The notes: generated from the sequence alone by a model not told the origin. Shown: positions 15,801 through 23,183, numbered from the stretch's first letter. The stretch is DNA of 35,535 nt from an uncultured Myxococcales bacterium (GCA_902826865.1 CADEGN010000055.1:1-35535), one strand, 5' to 3'. Translations and numbers: made by a program.

Positions 15801-16002
15801 CCGGATCGGCCAGGACAAGCCCGTGATGGTCTATCGCATGGTTGTCGAGGACACCGTTGAGCAAAAAATGGTGGAACTGGGCCAACGCAAGCGCGCCGTG
15901 GCCGAGAGCGCGCTCGGCCGCGACCATACCGCCGGCAAGAGCCTCACCCTCAACGACGTCGAAGAGTTGCTGCGCACGCCAGCGATCAATCCCTGGGATT
16001 GA
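12880..16002 (+). CDS. SWIM zinc-finger SNF2-family helicase/ATPase
   Basis: A 1040-residue DNA-dependent ATPase of the SWI2/SNF2 class, likely to remodel protein-DNA complexes during repair or transcription. The N-terminus has a SWIM zinc motif, C75-S-C77 then C88-Q-H90. A long middle region (about 100-560) is of uncertain fold. The ATPase core begins near 570: Walker A DDMGLGKT with Lys603, DEAQ at 694-697, SGTPVENHLIDLWAIFDF for motif III, and motif VI QATDRAHRIGQ at 968-978. The bacterial SNF2 helicases with SWIM fingers share this order and size. GTG 12880 is the first usable start. The gene stands alone between a divergent methyltransferase and a convergent lipoprotein gene. Confidence 0.93.
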   Translation: MTQIENFLPLIEPDALARVASPKAFKAGRELFDGKAVSDLVFLGDAVNGRVRGSQPMPHSTSIKLESPGRLVAHCSCPTFTDGWEKFCQHAVGLAMALQQQYRAGGQITTTQNPWVSDVSGDSIASQRYTIAMRGGTWLVTSYQSGAAMDAKRGKGREGLSPIDRAVRGYLAQEIDRTDEGAHELEDGALAGLLYFARYGQVSLKGVGKLRFSAEPLVLRVRAEPRQDGNIDLHAFLEHAQSGRAFEVDSGRVIAGAPTWFLHPESCEVFLVTDTPPWVLAAIGRQPRIVMDARVDAGAMDALSDRLHTAGVPRADLFALASDARQIDRVVVTIDGDPSKVRVQLSARYGAVTIGIAGDDPDSARYSLSAGNETISFYRDLDGETAARKILLDLKLEWQTADDAFVTSGDAAIEFLIAGVPLLPETWEKRVPKMPKIRSKPPTPRVSVSAGDGSVLDVQAIVDIEGEEDLISFRDLLRWLHEGRRWVTLADGSVVKLDPKILTPVAEATGDMQFDKDGRAEVSTLELGNLSRLLTEIPTAEVAKEVRKLLEGMTGDRAAKAPRKAKALNAKLREYQKSGFAWLWQLHENRMTGVLADDMGLGKTVQALALLSKAKEDEGPAPTLIVCPTSVLLVWKQEVAKWAPSLSLLVWHGPERMENARLLKKTDIVVTSYAILRRDIDELAKVRFRYVILDEAQYIKNWTTSTAKSAKMLKSDHRLAMSGTPVENHLIDLWAIFDFLAPGFLGKLTDFQKNYVKPIEDGDTRTLEQLRVRVRPFVMRRKKEDVASELPAKTEQTIYCNFGKSQLGLYNRILKAAKDEITGRIGEVGIEKAQMTILAALTRLRQVCCHPHLLGLPEGTPVPPSCKLEAFEELIADAIGSGRKVLVFSQFVEMQKILAVSLDKLGIDYLWLHGGTKNREEMVGKFQQPGGPPVFLISLKAGGSGLTLTEADTVIHFDPWWNPAVEDQATDRAHRIGQDKPVMVYRMVVEDTVEQKMVELGQRKRAVAESALGRDHTAGKSLTLNDVEELLRTPAINPWD

Positions 16003-16031
16003 AGTGCATCTTCCGGGCTTCTCACGGCGCT

Positions 16032-16865
16032 CTAGCAGTCCGCGTTCAGTTCGCCGGGGGTGCCAAACTCAGGACCGAGCGTGCTCATTAGCTCGGTGGT
16101 CGCTGGGCACCAGTTGGCCGCGATGTCATTGCTCACAGCATCCAGGGCCAAAGGTGACAGCGACCAGGTTGCTCCCTCAGCCCCTTCGAAGAACGACGCG
16201 ATCGTATCAATAACGATCCCGTCCTGGTTTACGAGCAGGGCACGATCTGGCTCAGCGTTGTTGAAGTTCGGATTGGGCCCGTAAACCGCCGCTGGATCGA
16301 ACGAGTATGGCCACCCGGCGAGACTTTTCGCGATCACTGCGTATTCACCGGGGGCGACGAGCACGTTCCGCGTAATGCGGCCTTGGCTCGCGGCGTCCAT
16401 ATCGTTGTCCCATACGCGGAGATCGAGCAGATCGACGGGAGAATCTGTCGCATTGAGAATCTCGATCCACTCGCAAACGTCGGCGCCACAGTTCGGGTTC
16501 CACATCACCTCGGTAATCACGAGATCGCCGTATGCGAGATCCGCAATGCCGAGCACGACCTCACCGGTCGAGCTAGCGACACTATCACCCGTGGTGTCGA
16601 CGCTCGTGCCGACACTTTCCGTTCCTTTCGTGCCAAACGTCGCGTCGGCGCCTGAGGTTTGGCCGCTACCCGTACCGGTGCTCGCGTCGGCTACGCCCGT
16701 GCTCTCGATCGTGCCTGTGTGCTCGCCACCACTGCTCGTTGGGCCGATGGATCCAATCGCACCCTCGTCGTGGCTGGCAGGCTCGGCGAAGCACGACGCG
16801 ATGCCCAAGAGTGACGCCCAACTCGTTGTGGCCAGCCGCCCGCAGCGCGTGGACGTGGTCGCCAT
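16032..16865 (-). CDS. Lipoprotein with lamin-tail (LTD) domain
   Basis: A 277-residue surface lipoprotein, probable role in adhesion or matrix binding but unproven. The signal peptide ends in a lipobox GIASC, with acylation expected on Cys25. Residues about 30-105 are a Thr/Ser/Gly-rich linker (TGTGSGQTSGADATFGTKG), typical of Nannocystis-type myxobacteria. The rest is a lamin-tail domain: DLVITEVMWNPN, CEWIEILNAT, then VDLLDLRVWDND and VLVAPGEYAVIAKS. LTD is an Ig-like fold found in exported bacterial nucleases and surface proteins. Cys residues in the domain (CGADVC and the terminal C) may form disulfides. No catalytic motif is seen. Confidence 0.8.
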   Translation of the reverse strand: MATTSTRCGRLATTSWASLLGIASCFAEPASHDEGAIGSIGPTSSGGEHTGTIESTGVADASTGTGSGQTSGADATFGTKGTESVGTSVDTTGDSVASSTGEVVLGIADLAYGDLVITEVMWNPNCGADVCEWIEILNATDSPVDLLDLRVWDNDMDAASQGRITRNVLVAPGEYAVIAKSLAGWPYSFDPAAVYGPNPNFNNAEPDRALLVNQDGIVIDTIASFFEGAEGATWSLSPLALDAVSNDIAANWCPATTELMSTLGPEFGTPGELNADC

Positions 16866-16993
16866 CCGACCAGTAGACGCTATCCGGGCGCGCTTGTTGC
16901 AGGGGCTGGCGAACAGTTTCGGACCTGCACGAGGCTATTTACGCGGCTTCGGTGCACAGCTTCAGCGCGCTGACCTAGACCGTTGGGAGTGAT

Positions 16994-17161
16994 TCACCCA
17001 GGGGCGGGCGATTCCGCGAAGTCCGCGGGCTTGCTCGGCTCGCACGTCGCCGCCGCCCATTCTTGCCCGACGCCGACCTCGCGGCCTGTGGTGAAGTCTC
17101 GCGACGCGACAACCCCGCCCTCGGCCCCCGGTGGTGGCATGGCTCGGAGCTCGAAATGCAC
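16994..17161 (-). CDS. Candidate small protein (55 aa) just downstream of alkB
   Basis: A 55-residue open frame begins with GTG three bases after the alkB stop and in the same frame. Its translation looks unusually protein-like (VHFELRAMPPPGAEGG, then VVASRDFTTGREVGVGQEW, then AAATCEPSKPADFAESPAPG) with G or C at most third positions. No membrane or signal segment and no recognised domain are visible; the only Cys is in ATCEP. It could be a real small gene in an operon with alkB, a decayed fragment, or chance in GC-rich DNA. An alternative start is the internal ATG at 17140. Confidence 0.35.
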   Translation of the reverse strand: MHFELRAMPPPGAEGGVVASRDFTTGREVGVGQEWAAATCEPSKPADFAESPAPG

Positions 17162-17164
17162 CCG

Positions 17165-17815
17165 TCAACGTGCGCGCCGCAGCGTGAGGTTGATTCGAAC
17201 ACCCCCGGTGAGCGCATGCTGTGCTTCCGGGATCGGATCGACGCCATGATACGCGTGCCGTGCGGGCCCACCCCACACCGCGATATCGCCATGGATGAGG
17301 CGAAAAGCGCGTGTCGGGCCCTTGCGGGTGCTCCCGCCGAAGCGAAACACGGCGGGGATCCCCAGCGAGATCGAAACGATCGGCGCTTGTGTGTCGCGCT
17401 CGTCGAGGTCTTGATGAAGAGAGACCTTCGCGCCCGGTACATAGCGATTGATCAGACACGCATCGGGCGCAAACCCGGCGAAGCCTGCGGCCGTGGCCGC
17501 GGCGTCGGCGAGCTCGAATAGCCCCTTTGGCATGGGGGGCCATGGACGACCGCTGATCGGGTCGTGATCGGCATACCGATAACCGCGTTCATCGCTTAGC
17601 CAGCCGTATGTCCCGCAGTTCGTCATCGCCACGGACATGCGATGGCCACTCGGCGTTCGCATATGCCGCCACGGCGCGTCGTCGGTGATCTGTGCCACGA
17701 GACGCAGGAGCTCGGCAGCGCACTCGCGGGCAAACCCACGCAGGATCACGGCGCCAAGTGTGATCGCCTCGTGACTCGGTTCCGCGCTGGTCTCGTCGAA
17801 CAGCTCGAGCGTCAT
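17165..17815 (-). CDS. alkB: AlkB-type Fe(II)/2-oxoglutarate DNA repair dioxygenase
   Basis: Removes alkyl groups from 1-methyladenine and 3-methylcytosine in DNA or RNA by oxidative demethylation. The 216 residues match E. coli AlkB: NRYVPGAKVSLHQDLDE contains the iron HxD, HGDIAVWGGPARHAYHGV supplies the second histidine, and RINLTLRR carries the 2-oxoglutarate arginine (E. coli NLTFR). The substrate-binding lid segment FAPDACLINRY and MRTPSGHRMSVAMTNCG also match. ATG 17815 gives the normal length. It is divergent, 144 bp apart, from an endonuclease V-like gene, so the locus groups two base-damage repair functions. Confidence 0.92.
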   Translation of the reverse strand: MTLELFDETSAEPSHEAITLGAVILRGFARECAAELLRLVAQITDDAPWRHMRTPSGHRMSVAMTNCGTYGWLSDERGYRYADHDPISGRPWPPMPKGLFELADAAATAAGFAGFAPDACLINRYVPGAKVSLHQDLDERDTQAPIVSISLGIPAVFRFGGSTRKGPTRAFRLIHGDIAVWGGPARHAYHGVDPIPEAQHALTGGVRINLTLRRAR

Positions 17816-17959
17816 GGGAGCCTCGCAATATTACAATGGTCGCCGCCGGCGATGATGCTCGCGACCTCATCCGGGCTGGGACGAGCGCGGGCCAGGGCGC
17901 GGACGTAGATCCTGCGCGCACGGTGACAACGGACGGCACATCGATCGTAAACTCGCGCG

Positions 17960-18481
17960 GTGGCATTTGCGGTTGTCGATGTCGACTACACGGGCCCCGG
18001 GGCCACCGCGGCTTGCGTCGTCGGGGATCGGTGGAGCGACCCGGCACCGATCGAAACCCACACCCTCGTCCTCACCGAAGTCGCACCCTACGTCGCCGGG
18101 AGATTCTTCGAGCGCGAACTACCTTGCATCGTTGCTGTGCTGTCGCGGGTGGTCACGCCGATCGACACGGTCGTGATCGATGGCTACGTGGTGCTCGACA
18201 CCGAGGGCACCGGGGGCCTCGGCGCGCACCTTCACGCGGCGCTCGGCGGGCGGTGTGCAGTAATCGGGGTGGCCAAGACGGCTTTCGGTGACGCGAGCTT
18301 CGCAACGCCTGTGCTTCGCGGCACGAGCCGCCGCGCGCTCTATGTCACCGCAGCCGGCATCGACGTCGGCGTGGCCGCTCAACGGATCACCGCAATGCAT
18401 GGCCCCCATCGGATCCCGACACTCCTCGGGTGGGTCGATCGACTGGCCGCCGGTGATCCACCGGCGTGGCCGGGCTGCTAG
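17960..18481 (+). CDS. Endonuclease V-like protein with altered active-site residues
   Basis: A 173-residue homologue of endonuclease V (Nfi), which nicks DNA near deoxyinosine. Matching blocks are VVDVDYTG (catalytic Asp of the first strand), APYVAGRFFEREL (E. coli MPYIPGFLSFREY, with the wedge and Glu), VVIDGYVVLD (E. coli VFVDGHGISH) and GRCAVIGVAKTAF (VPTIGVAKK). The protein lacks about 30 N-terminal residues of E. coli Nfi (223 aa). The histidine of DGHG is Tyr (DGYV), and the C-terminal GHR region is AAG in my recalled alignment, so catalysis may be changed or lost. The metal-binding acids remain. GTG 17960 starts at the first beta strand. The family match is good; activity is uncertain. 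Confidence 0.72.
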   Translation: MAFAVVDVDYTGPGATAACVVGDRWSDPAPIETHTLVLTEVAPYVAGRFFERELPCIVAVLSRVVTPIDTVVIDGYVVLDTEGTGGLGAHLHAALGGRCAVIGVAKTAFGDASFATPVLRGTSRRALYVTAAGIDVGVAAQRITAMHGPHRIPTLLGWVDRLAAGDPPAWPGC

Positions 18482-18495
18482 AACTCCGCGCGCTT

Positions 18496-18535
18496 CTAGT
18501 GTGGTGAGTCAGTGATCACTGACTCACCACACTAG
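18496..18535. repeat. 40-bp perfect palindrome between convergent genes
   Basis: Twenty bases (CTAGTGTGGTGAGTCAGTGA, 18496-18515) are followed directly by their exact reverse complement (18516-18535), with no spacer. The element starts 14 bases after the endonuclease V-like stop and its right end contains the stop codon of the convergent M28 peptidase gene (18532-18534). It can form a very stable hairpin in either transcript, so a bidirectional terminator is most likely. It lacks T tracts. A protein binding site is an alternative. Confidence 0.75.
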
Positions 18536-20784
18536 AGCACGATCGTGCGGCTGACGCAGGCGCTGTCGCCCTCTTGTCGCGTGACGGCAACCTCATTTCG
18601 TACACGCACCAAGTTGACCGCGTCACCTGGCAATGCCGATCCACACGCGGTCACGCGCAAAGAGAGTGGTGCGGGCGTCGGAAGTTCGAACTCGATCACC
18701 ATCCCTTCCGTCACCAACCCAAAGAGCCTTACGACGATCGGCCCTTCGCCCTCGGGCGGACCCGCACGCTCGCCGCCCACCTCGATACGGCTCACGTTTT
18801 GTCGATCGTCCACGAACAGCATGGCCCGGTCGGCCCACGGCGCGTCTAGCCGCACGCGAATACGCATATCTTCGCGAGACAACACGACCAACTCCGGTGC
18901 GGGGCGACCGTCGGTTCGCGACGGTGCGACCCAGGCCTGCGCGGGCAAACTCGGGATCACCTTGGCTGGGGCCGATGCAAATGCGGCCGCGCGCCGGATC
19001 TGGGGCGGGAGCGCGCGCTCCCCTGGGAAGGCCGCGAGGACGGCCTCGCCCGTATCAGCGTCAACGTGGTGGACCACCCGGACGACGGCCGGCGCATCTT
19101 CGTTGTGCACACCCACGAGCACCGCCGCCACGGCACCACTCCCAGCGAGGACGGCGGACGCGACGATCACCTCGCGACGAGCGCGCGCCACCTCCGGACC
19201 TGCAAGTGCCCACGAAGCTAGCATCGCTATCAGGGCCATCGGCGCGGCGACCATCGCGGATGCACCCCATCCGAAGGCGTCTTCGACGGCAAACGCGACC
19301 GCTGCCCACATCACCGAAAACGCGGAAAGGCCGACGCAGAACGCGAACTTCAGCGGGCGTGGCGAACGTTCGGCGGGCGCGAGCGCAAACGCAGCTGCAA
19401 TCGCGGCTGGTACGGCGGGCAGCACGAAGACAGGCGCTACTCCGGGAGACTCCGCGCATACGACGATCCCTAGAATCGCCCACAGCATGTGTGATGCGAG
19501 CCCGAGCTCGACCGCATGGAGCCATCGCCCGAGCAGGCCCGTGGCCGCAAACGCGCCGAGGCCAACCGCTCCCCAGGTCGCCAAGCGAAGCGGAAGCGGA
19601 TGAGCAAGCGCGGCCGGCCCACCGCCATGGATGAACGCGATCACTTCAACGAGCGCGATGCCAGCAGCGGCGCCAGACAACCCTACTACCGCGACGCCGG
19701 GTATCGCAGCGACGAGCCCGCGCATCCGCAGCGATCCATCGCGGCGTGCGACGAAACTGACACCGGCGATCAGCAACGCGCACGAAGTAAGAATCGGGAT
19801 CGTCCACCACGTCGGCCAACGGATTACGACGCGACCGAGCAGGTCGATGAACGCTGCGTCGCTCGCGTTGCCCGTGAGCGGTGCCTCGACGAACGCTCGC
19901 GCGGCCGCCAATACGGTGTCGCCCTGGTGCTGCACGCTGCCAGCATCGAGGTGGGCAAGATCGTCGATCGAAGTGTGGTAGCGCGCAACGCCACCGATGA
20001 AGGCGAGGTTAATGCCAGCGATGCCAGCGTCGCGGAGGACCGTGAAGTCGGTGTCGTTCGGCATCCGTCGATAGATCTCGACCGCGAGCGAGCTACCCTC
20101 GGGCGAATCCACGGCGCGGGCGTATGCCGCCACCAGCTCCGCGTTCCCCTCGCTTGACTCGAATAGGTTGGTGCGACCGGTCGTCCCGCGTGCCTCGATG
20201 TTGATCGCCAGGCCAACGTCGTCGGCCCATGGATGCCCGCGCACGAATGCCTCGGCGCCGAGCAGACCAACCTCCTCGCCCTCGTTAAAGAGTAGGACGA
20301 CCGCGCGCCCAGGAGGCCGGCCTTCGACGAGGATCCGTGCCACCTCCAGCATGACGGCGACGGCGTGCATATCGTCACCCGCGCCGGGGCCGGCGTGAAC
20401 CGAATCGTAGTGAGACAGCAGAAGAAGTGGGGGCGCGTCGCTGCGCCCGGGGATCCGAGCCAACACGTTCACGACGGGCGCACACACACCGCGCCGGCAG
20501 ACGTAACTCGCATGCCGCTCTGGGGCGAGGCCGGTCGAGCGGAGCTCGTCGACGATGCGCTCACGGACCGTTGCGTTCGCCGGACTACCTACCGGGTGAG
20601 GTGCCCCATCACCCAGAATCCGGGCCGCCGCCGCGACGGCGCGCGATGCAGAGAACAGCTCGGGCGCGGCATTGTCTCCGCGGGGTTCGGGGGTGCGTTG
20701 ACTCCAGGCCTCCAGCAGCCCTGCGATGGCGATGATCACCACCGCAGCCCACGGCCAGCGCTGGGGACGCACAGCGGACACCAT
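18532..20784 (-). CDS. Membrane-bound M28-family zinc aminopeptidase
   Basis: A 750-residue membrane peptidase resembling eukaryotic ERMP1/Fxna and vacuolar Pff1-type M28 enzymes, which release amino acids from peptides. After an N-terminal signal anchor (WAAVVIIAIAGLLEAW) comes the zinc peptidase domain (about 40-310). Its motifs are LLLSHYDSVHAGPGAGDD (His and bridging Asp), NEGEEVGLLGAEAF (general-base and zinc Glu), MPNDTDFTVLRDAG, and GVARYHTSIDDLAHLD (last His ligand). About eight further hydrophobic segments follow, roughly residues 325-570, then a soluble beta-rich C-terminal domain of about 170 residues. ATG 20784 gives a normal anchor. The stop lies inside the 40-bp palindrome. It is downstream of the trypsin-like gene on the same strand, with a 117-bp gap. 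Confidence 0.87.
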   Translation of the reverse strand: MVSAVRPQRWPWAAVVIIAIAGLLEAWSQRTPEPRGDNAAPELFSASRAVAAAARILGDGAPHPVGSPANATVRERIVDELRSTGLAPERHASYVCRRGVCAPVVNVLARIPGRSDAPPLLLLSHYDSVHAGPGAGDDMHAVAVMLEVARILVEGRPPGRAVVLLFNEGEEVGLLGAEAFVRGHPWADDVGLAINIEARGTTGRTNLFESSEGNAELVAAYARAVDSPEGSSLAVEIYRRMPNDTDFTVLRDAGIAGINLAFIGGVARYHTSIDDLAHLDAGSVQHQGDTVLAAARAFVEAPLTGNASDAAFIDLLGRVVIRWPTWWTIPILTSCALLIAGVSFVARRDGSLRMRGLVAAIPGVAVVGLSGAAAGIALVEVIAFIHGGGPAALAHPLPLRLATWGAVGLGAFAATGLLGRWLHAVELGLASHMLWAILGIVVCAESPGVAPVFVLPAVPAAIAAAFALAPAERSPRPLKFAFCVGLSAFSVMWAAVAFAVEDAFGWGASAMVAAPMALIAMLASWALAGPEVARARREVIVASAVLAGSGAVAAVLVGVHNEDAPAVVRVVHHVDADTGEAVLAAFPGERALPPQIRRAAAFASAPAKVIPSLPAQAWVAPSRTDGRPAPELVVLSREDMRIRVRLDAPWADRAMLFVDDRQNVSRIEVGGERAGPPEGEGPIVVRLFGLVTEGMVIEFELPTPAPLSLRVTACGSALPGDAVNLVRVRNEVAVTRQEGDSACVSRTIVL

Positions 20785-20901
20785 ACCACGCGAGACGACG
20801 CGCGCGTGGCCCAGAGCGTCGGTATCGGCGGGGCCCCTACTCGAAATCCACGGAGAGACGAGTCGATGCGTGCGCGGACCGATCGCTCGGCCGGCGGCAA
20901 A

Positions 20902-22284
20902 TCAGGCAGCAGGGGGTTTACGCGCCCGAGCTACCGCATTTGCCGGCCGGCGACGGCGGCCAAACGCAGCGCAAACCGGGGTCAGCAACATCAGGACGAT
21001 CCCATCGCGCGGCCGCGGATCATCGCTGCACCCACAGCTGCGGTCGATGAGATCGCCGTCGGCTGCCCCCGCGCTATCCGAGCCACTCGTGGCATCTCCA
21101 CTGCTCGAAGCACCATCACCGCTCGAGAAGCTGACGACACCGCCATCGACCGGGGGCGGCGGAGGAACGGGAGCCGTGGTGCTCGAGGTACTCGTCGTCG
21201 ACTCGGGGTAGATAAACCCCGAGCTGTCCAGCCCATCGCCCACGCCGTCGTCGACACCACCGGTCGAGGTGTCGCCGCCCGTGTCCCCACCGGTCGGATC
21301 CGGATCGAAGGGACCGGCCCAGGTTTCACAGACTTCAGCTCCGCCGGCGAGGGGACCACCCACGCACCCGTTCGACCATGCCCCGTGAACTTTGTGGATC
21401 TCAGTGGGGAAGTTGCCGCACGTCGGGCCTCCGACAAACATACCCGGAGCGTCATGACACGGCGTTAGATCGAATCCCGTCTGCTGCTCGAGCCACGCCA
21501 GCACCGCCGAGGCGTTTCCGTACGCGGCACCCACACCGCACGCGTTGCCCTCCTGATCGGGCGGGGGGAACCCGCCGGGATCGTAAAGGTGTGAACCGGT
21601 GCCGAACACACGCCAGCTGCCGTCCGCCATTCGAACGAACGCCGGACCTCCTGAGTCGCCGAAGCAGGCCGACTGCGACCCATTGGGTCCGACGAAACCC
21701 ACATCGCCAATGATGGGGTCGATCACGTCGATTGTCTGTGTGGTGTAGCGTTTGTCGCCAACGCCCTCGATCTCGATGATCTCTCCTTCGTCGTCCGTGA
21801 CCGCGAACGTCGAACCAAATCCCACGATGACCACTTCGCCACCTGGCGTGAGCACGCTGGTCTCGCATCCGGCCAGCAGCGGCGCAATCTCGAGTGCGAC
21901 GGGCTGGGCCAACAGACAGTAGGCGACGTCATGGCTCCCGGTGCCCTCCCAATCGGGATGGGCCTGGCAAATCGCGGTATCGACGATGAGCGCGGGCGCG
22001 CCGGTTTCCACGCTGTGTTCGCCGAACGCCACCGAATCGATCGGCGACTCCGGGATGAGACAATGCGCCGCCGTCAATACGACCTGCGGGTGGATCAACG
22101 TGCCCGAGCAGAGCATGGAACCGCTGTTGCCCGAGAGCATCGCGACCACCGAGGGGAACTGACATGTCCCCGCCTCGGTCCCGCCGACGATCGGTAGCGG
22201 CGCCGGGTCGGGCGTTGTCCAACCCCCGGGCGCGCCAACGAGCACAATCCACGCGGCCCACGAACCAACGAGCGAGATCGACAT
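20902..22284 (-). CDS. Exported trypsin-like (S1) serine protease with MYXO-CTERM-like tail
   Basis: A 460-residue secreted serine protease. The triad is visible: His74 (LTAAHC), Asp119 (HDVAYCLL) and Ser211 (GDSGGP). IVGG at 32-35 matches the activation site of trypsins, preceded by a signal peptide (LVGSWAAWIVLVGAPGG). After the protease domain come a Cys-containing segment and a low-complexity stretch (TGGDTGGDTSTGG and GDGASSSGDATSGS). The end reads RSCGCSDDPRPRDG, then a hydrophobic run IVLMLLTPVCAAFG and RRRR. That pattern (Cys motif, helix, Arg cluster) is the MYXO-CTERM sorting signal, so the protein is probably anchored or displayed by the myxobacterial sorting route. ATG 22284 fits the signal peptide; the open frame reaches 22695 only over the neighbour. 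Confidence 0.88.
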   Translation of the reverse strand: MSISLVGSWAAWIVLVGAPGGWTTPDPAPLPIVGGTEAGTCQFPSVVAMLSGNSGSMLCSGTLIHPQVVLTAAHCLIPESPIDSVAFGEHSVETGAPALIVDTAICQAHPDWEGTGSHDVAYCLLAQPVALEIAPLLAGCETSVLTPGGEVVIVGFGSTFAVTDDEGEIIEIEGVGDKRYTTQTIDVIDPIIGDVGFVGPNGSQSACFGDSGGPAFVRMADGSWRVFGTGSHLYDPGGFPPPDQEGNACGVGAAYGNASAVLAWLEQQTGFDLTPCHDAPGMFVGGPTCGNFPTEIHKVHGAWSNGCVGGPLAGGAEVCETWAGPFDPDPTGGDTGGDTSTGGVDDGVGDGLDSSGFIYPESTTSTSSTTAPVPPPPPVDGGVVSFSSGDGASSSGDATSGSDSAGAADGDLIDRSCGCSDDPRPRDGIVLMLLTPVCAAFGRRRRPANAVARARKPPAA

Positions 22285-22327
22285 GTGCGCAGAAAGTCTA
22301 TGGTGGGAACGGGCGAGATCCTTGACG

Positions 22328-22341
22328 TTTCCGCTCGGAAA
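22328..22341. promoter_or_regulatory. Small inverted repeat in the protease/lipoprotein divergent gap
   Basis: TTTCCG and CGGAAA (22328-22333 and 22336-22341) are perfect 6-bp arms with a 2-bp spacer, immediately after TTGACG (22322-22327), which resembles a plus-strand -35 box. No convincing -10 follows at the right distance. A regulator site is possible but weakly supported. Confidence 0.2.
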
Positions 22342-22463
22342 TCGCAGCGCGAAAGCTGGTGATTCGTCGCGCACCGCTCGCCGTCGGAATCGATCGGCGC
22401 GCTCTCGAACCGCGCGGTTCTGGGGATTGGCACGGCTTTGCGCCCCAAGAGATACTGGGGAGC

Positions 22464-23183
22464 ATGGCCTTGACTCACTGCCGATCGACGACGTTGGTGC
22501 TGATGCTGATGCTTGGCTGCGGGACCGACGATCCCGGAGGAGCAAGCAGCGCAGGCACGGGGAGTGCGGGCGACGGAAGCTCAGGTACGTCCGCGACCGC
22601 TGGAGATGCCGGAGACGTCTCAATGGGTGGATCCGCGACCGCCCTGACATCCGGTGCCGACGGGGCGACCTCGGGCGTCGATGGCAGCGGACCACCCACG
22701 GGCAGTGGAGGTGAAGGAGTCGACGCTTCTGCGGGCACCGCGGTCGACGCGTCGACCTCCGGCGACGCGACCAGCGTGGCCACTGGCAGCGATGCGGGCG
22801 TAACGTCGGTCAGCGATGCGGGCGCAACGTCGGTCGGCGATGCGAGTGCAACGTCGGTCGGCGATGCCGGCGCAACTTCGATCGGCGATGCCAGCGCGAC
22901 GTCGGCCGGCGACAGCGGCGTTAGCGTAGGAACCGACTCCGATGGAGGCTCGCCGAGCATCTGCGACCCGGCCCCAGGCGACGACGCCTGCTCCGCGTGC
23001 GCCAAGGTGGAATGTTGCCCCGAGCTTGAGGTCTGCCTGTTCGATGCGGTCTGTCTGTGCCTGCTGCAGTGCGTGCTCGGCGGGACCTTGCCGGACGATT
23101 GCCAGACCACGTGCGGCACGAGTGTGGTCTCGCAGGCCGTGGTCGACTGCGGCGATGCCAATTGCCCGGTCTGCTCGATGTGA
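22464..23183 (+). CDS. Cys-rich lipoprotein with 8-residue tandem repeats
   Basis: Probably a cell-surface lipoprotein of 239 residues; function unknown. The signal ends in [10 protein letters not shown], with the lipid on Cys. Residues about 20-165 are Gly/Ser/Thr/Ala/Asp-rich and include five copies of an 8-residue unit of the form GATSVGDA. The last ~75 residues hold 14 cysteines in a regular pattern: [30 protein letters not shown], then CGDANCPVC. This suggests a small disulfide-rich or metal-binding domain, a type frequent in myxobacterial exported proteins. ATG 22464 is chosen for the signal peptide, with GGGGAG just ahead; the frame continues upstream to 22359 without one. It is divergent from the trypsin-like gene. 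Confidence 0.75.
   Translation: MALTHCRSTTLVLMLMLGCGTDDPGGASSAGTGSAGDGSSGTSATAGDAGDVSMGGSATALTSGADGATSGVDGSGPPTGSGGEGVDASAGTAVDASTSGDATSVATGSDAGVTSVSDAGATSVGDASATSVGDAGATSIGDASATSAGDSGVSVGTDSDGGSPSICDPAPGDDACSACAKVECCPELEVCLFDAVCLCLLQCVLGGTLPDDCQTTCGTSVVSQAVVDCGDANCPVCSM
22797..22916 (+). repeat. Five imperfect 24-bp tandem repeats within the lipoprotein gene
   Basis: Five consecutive 24-bp units (starts 22797, 22821, 22845, 22869 and 22893) encode [32 protein letters not shown] and SATSAGDS. Units 2 and 3 are nearly identical in DNA, and the repeats alternate Gly and Ser at the first position, so a 48-bp higher-order unit may have duplicated. Copy number could vary between strains. Confidence 0.85.

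Noticed and set aside
16975..17442. Minus frame ending in RNRPPLGESLPTV
   Set aside because: Most of it is a shadow of alkB; the free part competes with the more protein-like 55-residue frame and has no start of its own.
18496..18535. Palindrome as an insertion sequence end or attachment site
   Set aside because: No second copy, target duplication or recombinase gene was seen in the window.
22285..22695. Upstream extension of the trypsin-like protease frame
   Set aside because: It overlaps the lipoprotein gene, is Arg/Ser/Pro-rich, and would bury the signal peptide that starts at 22284.
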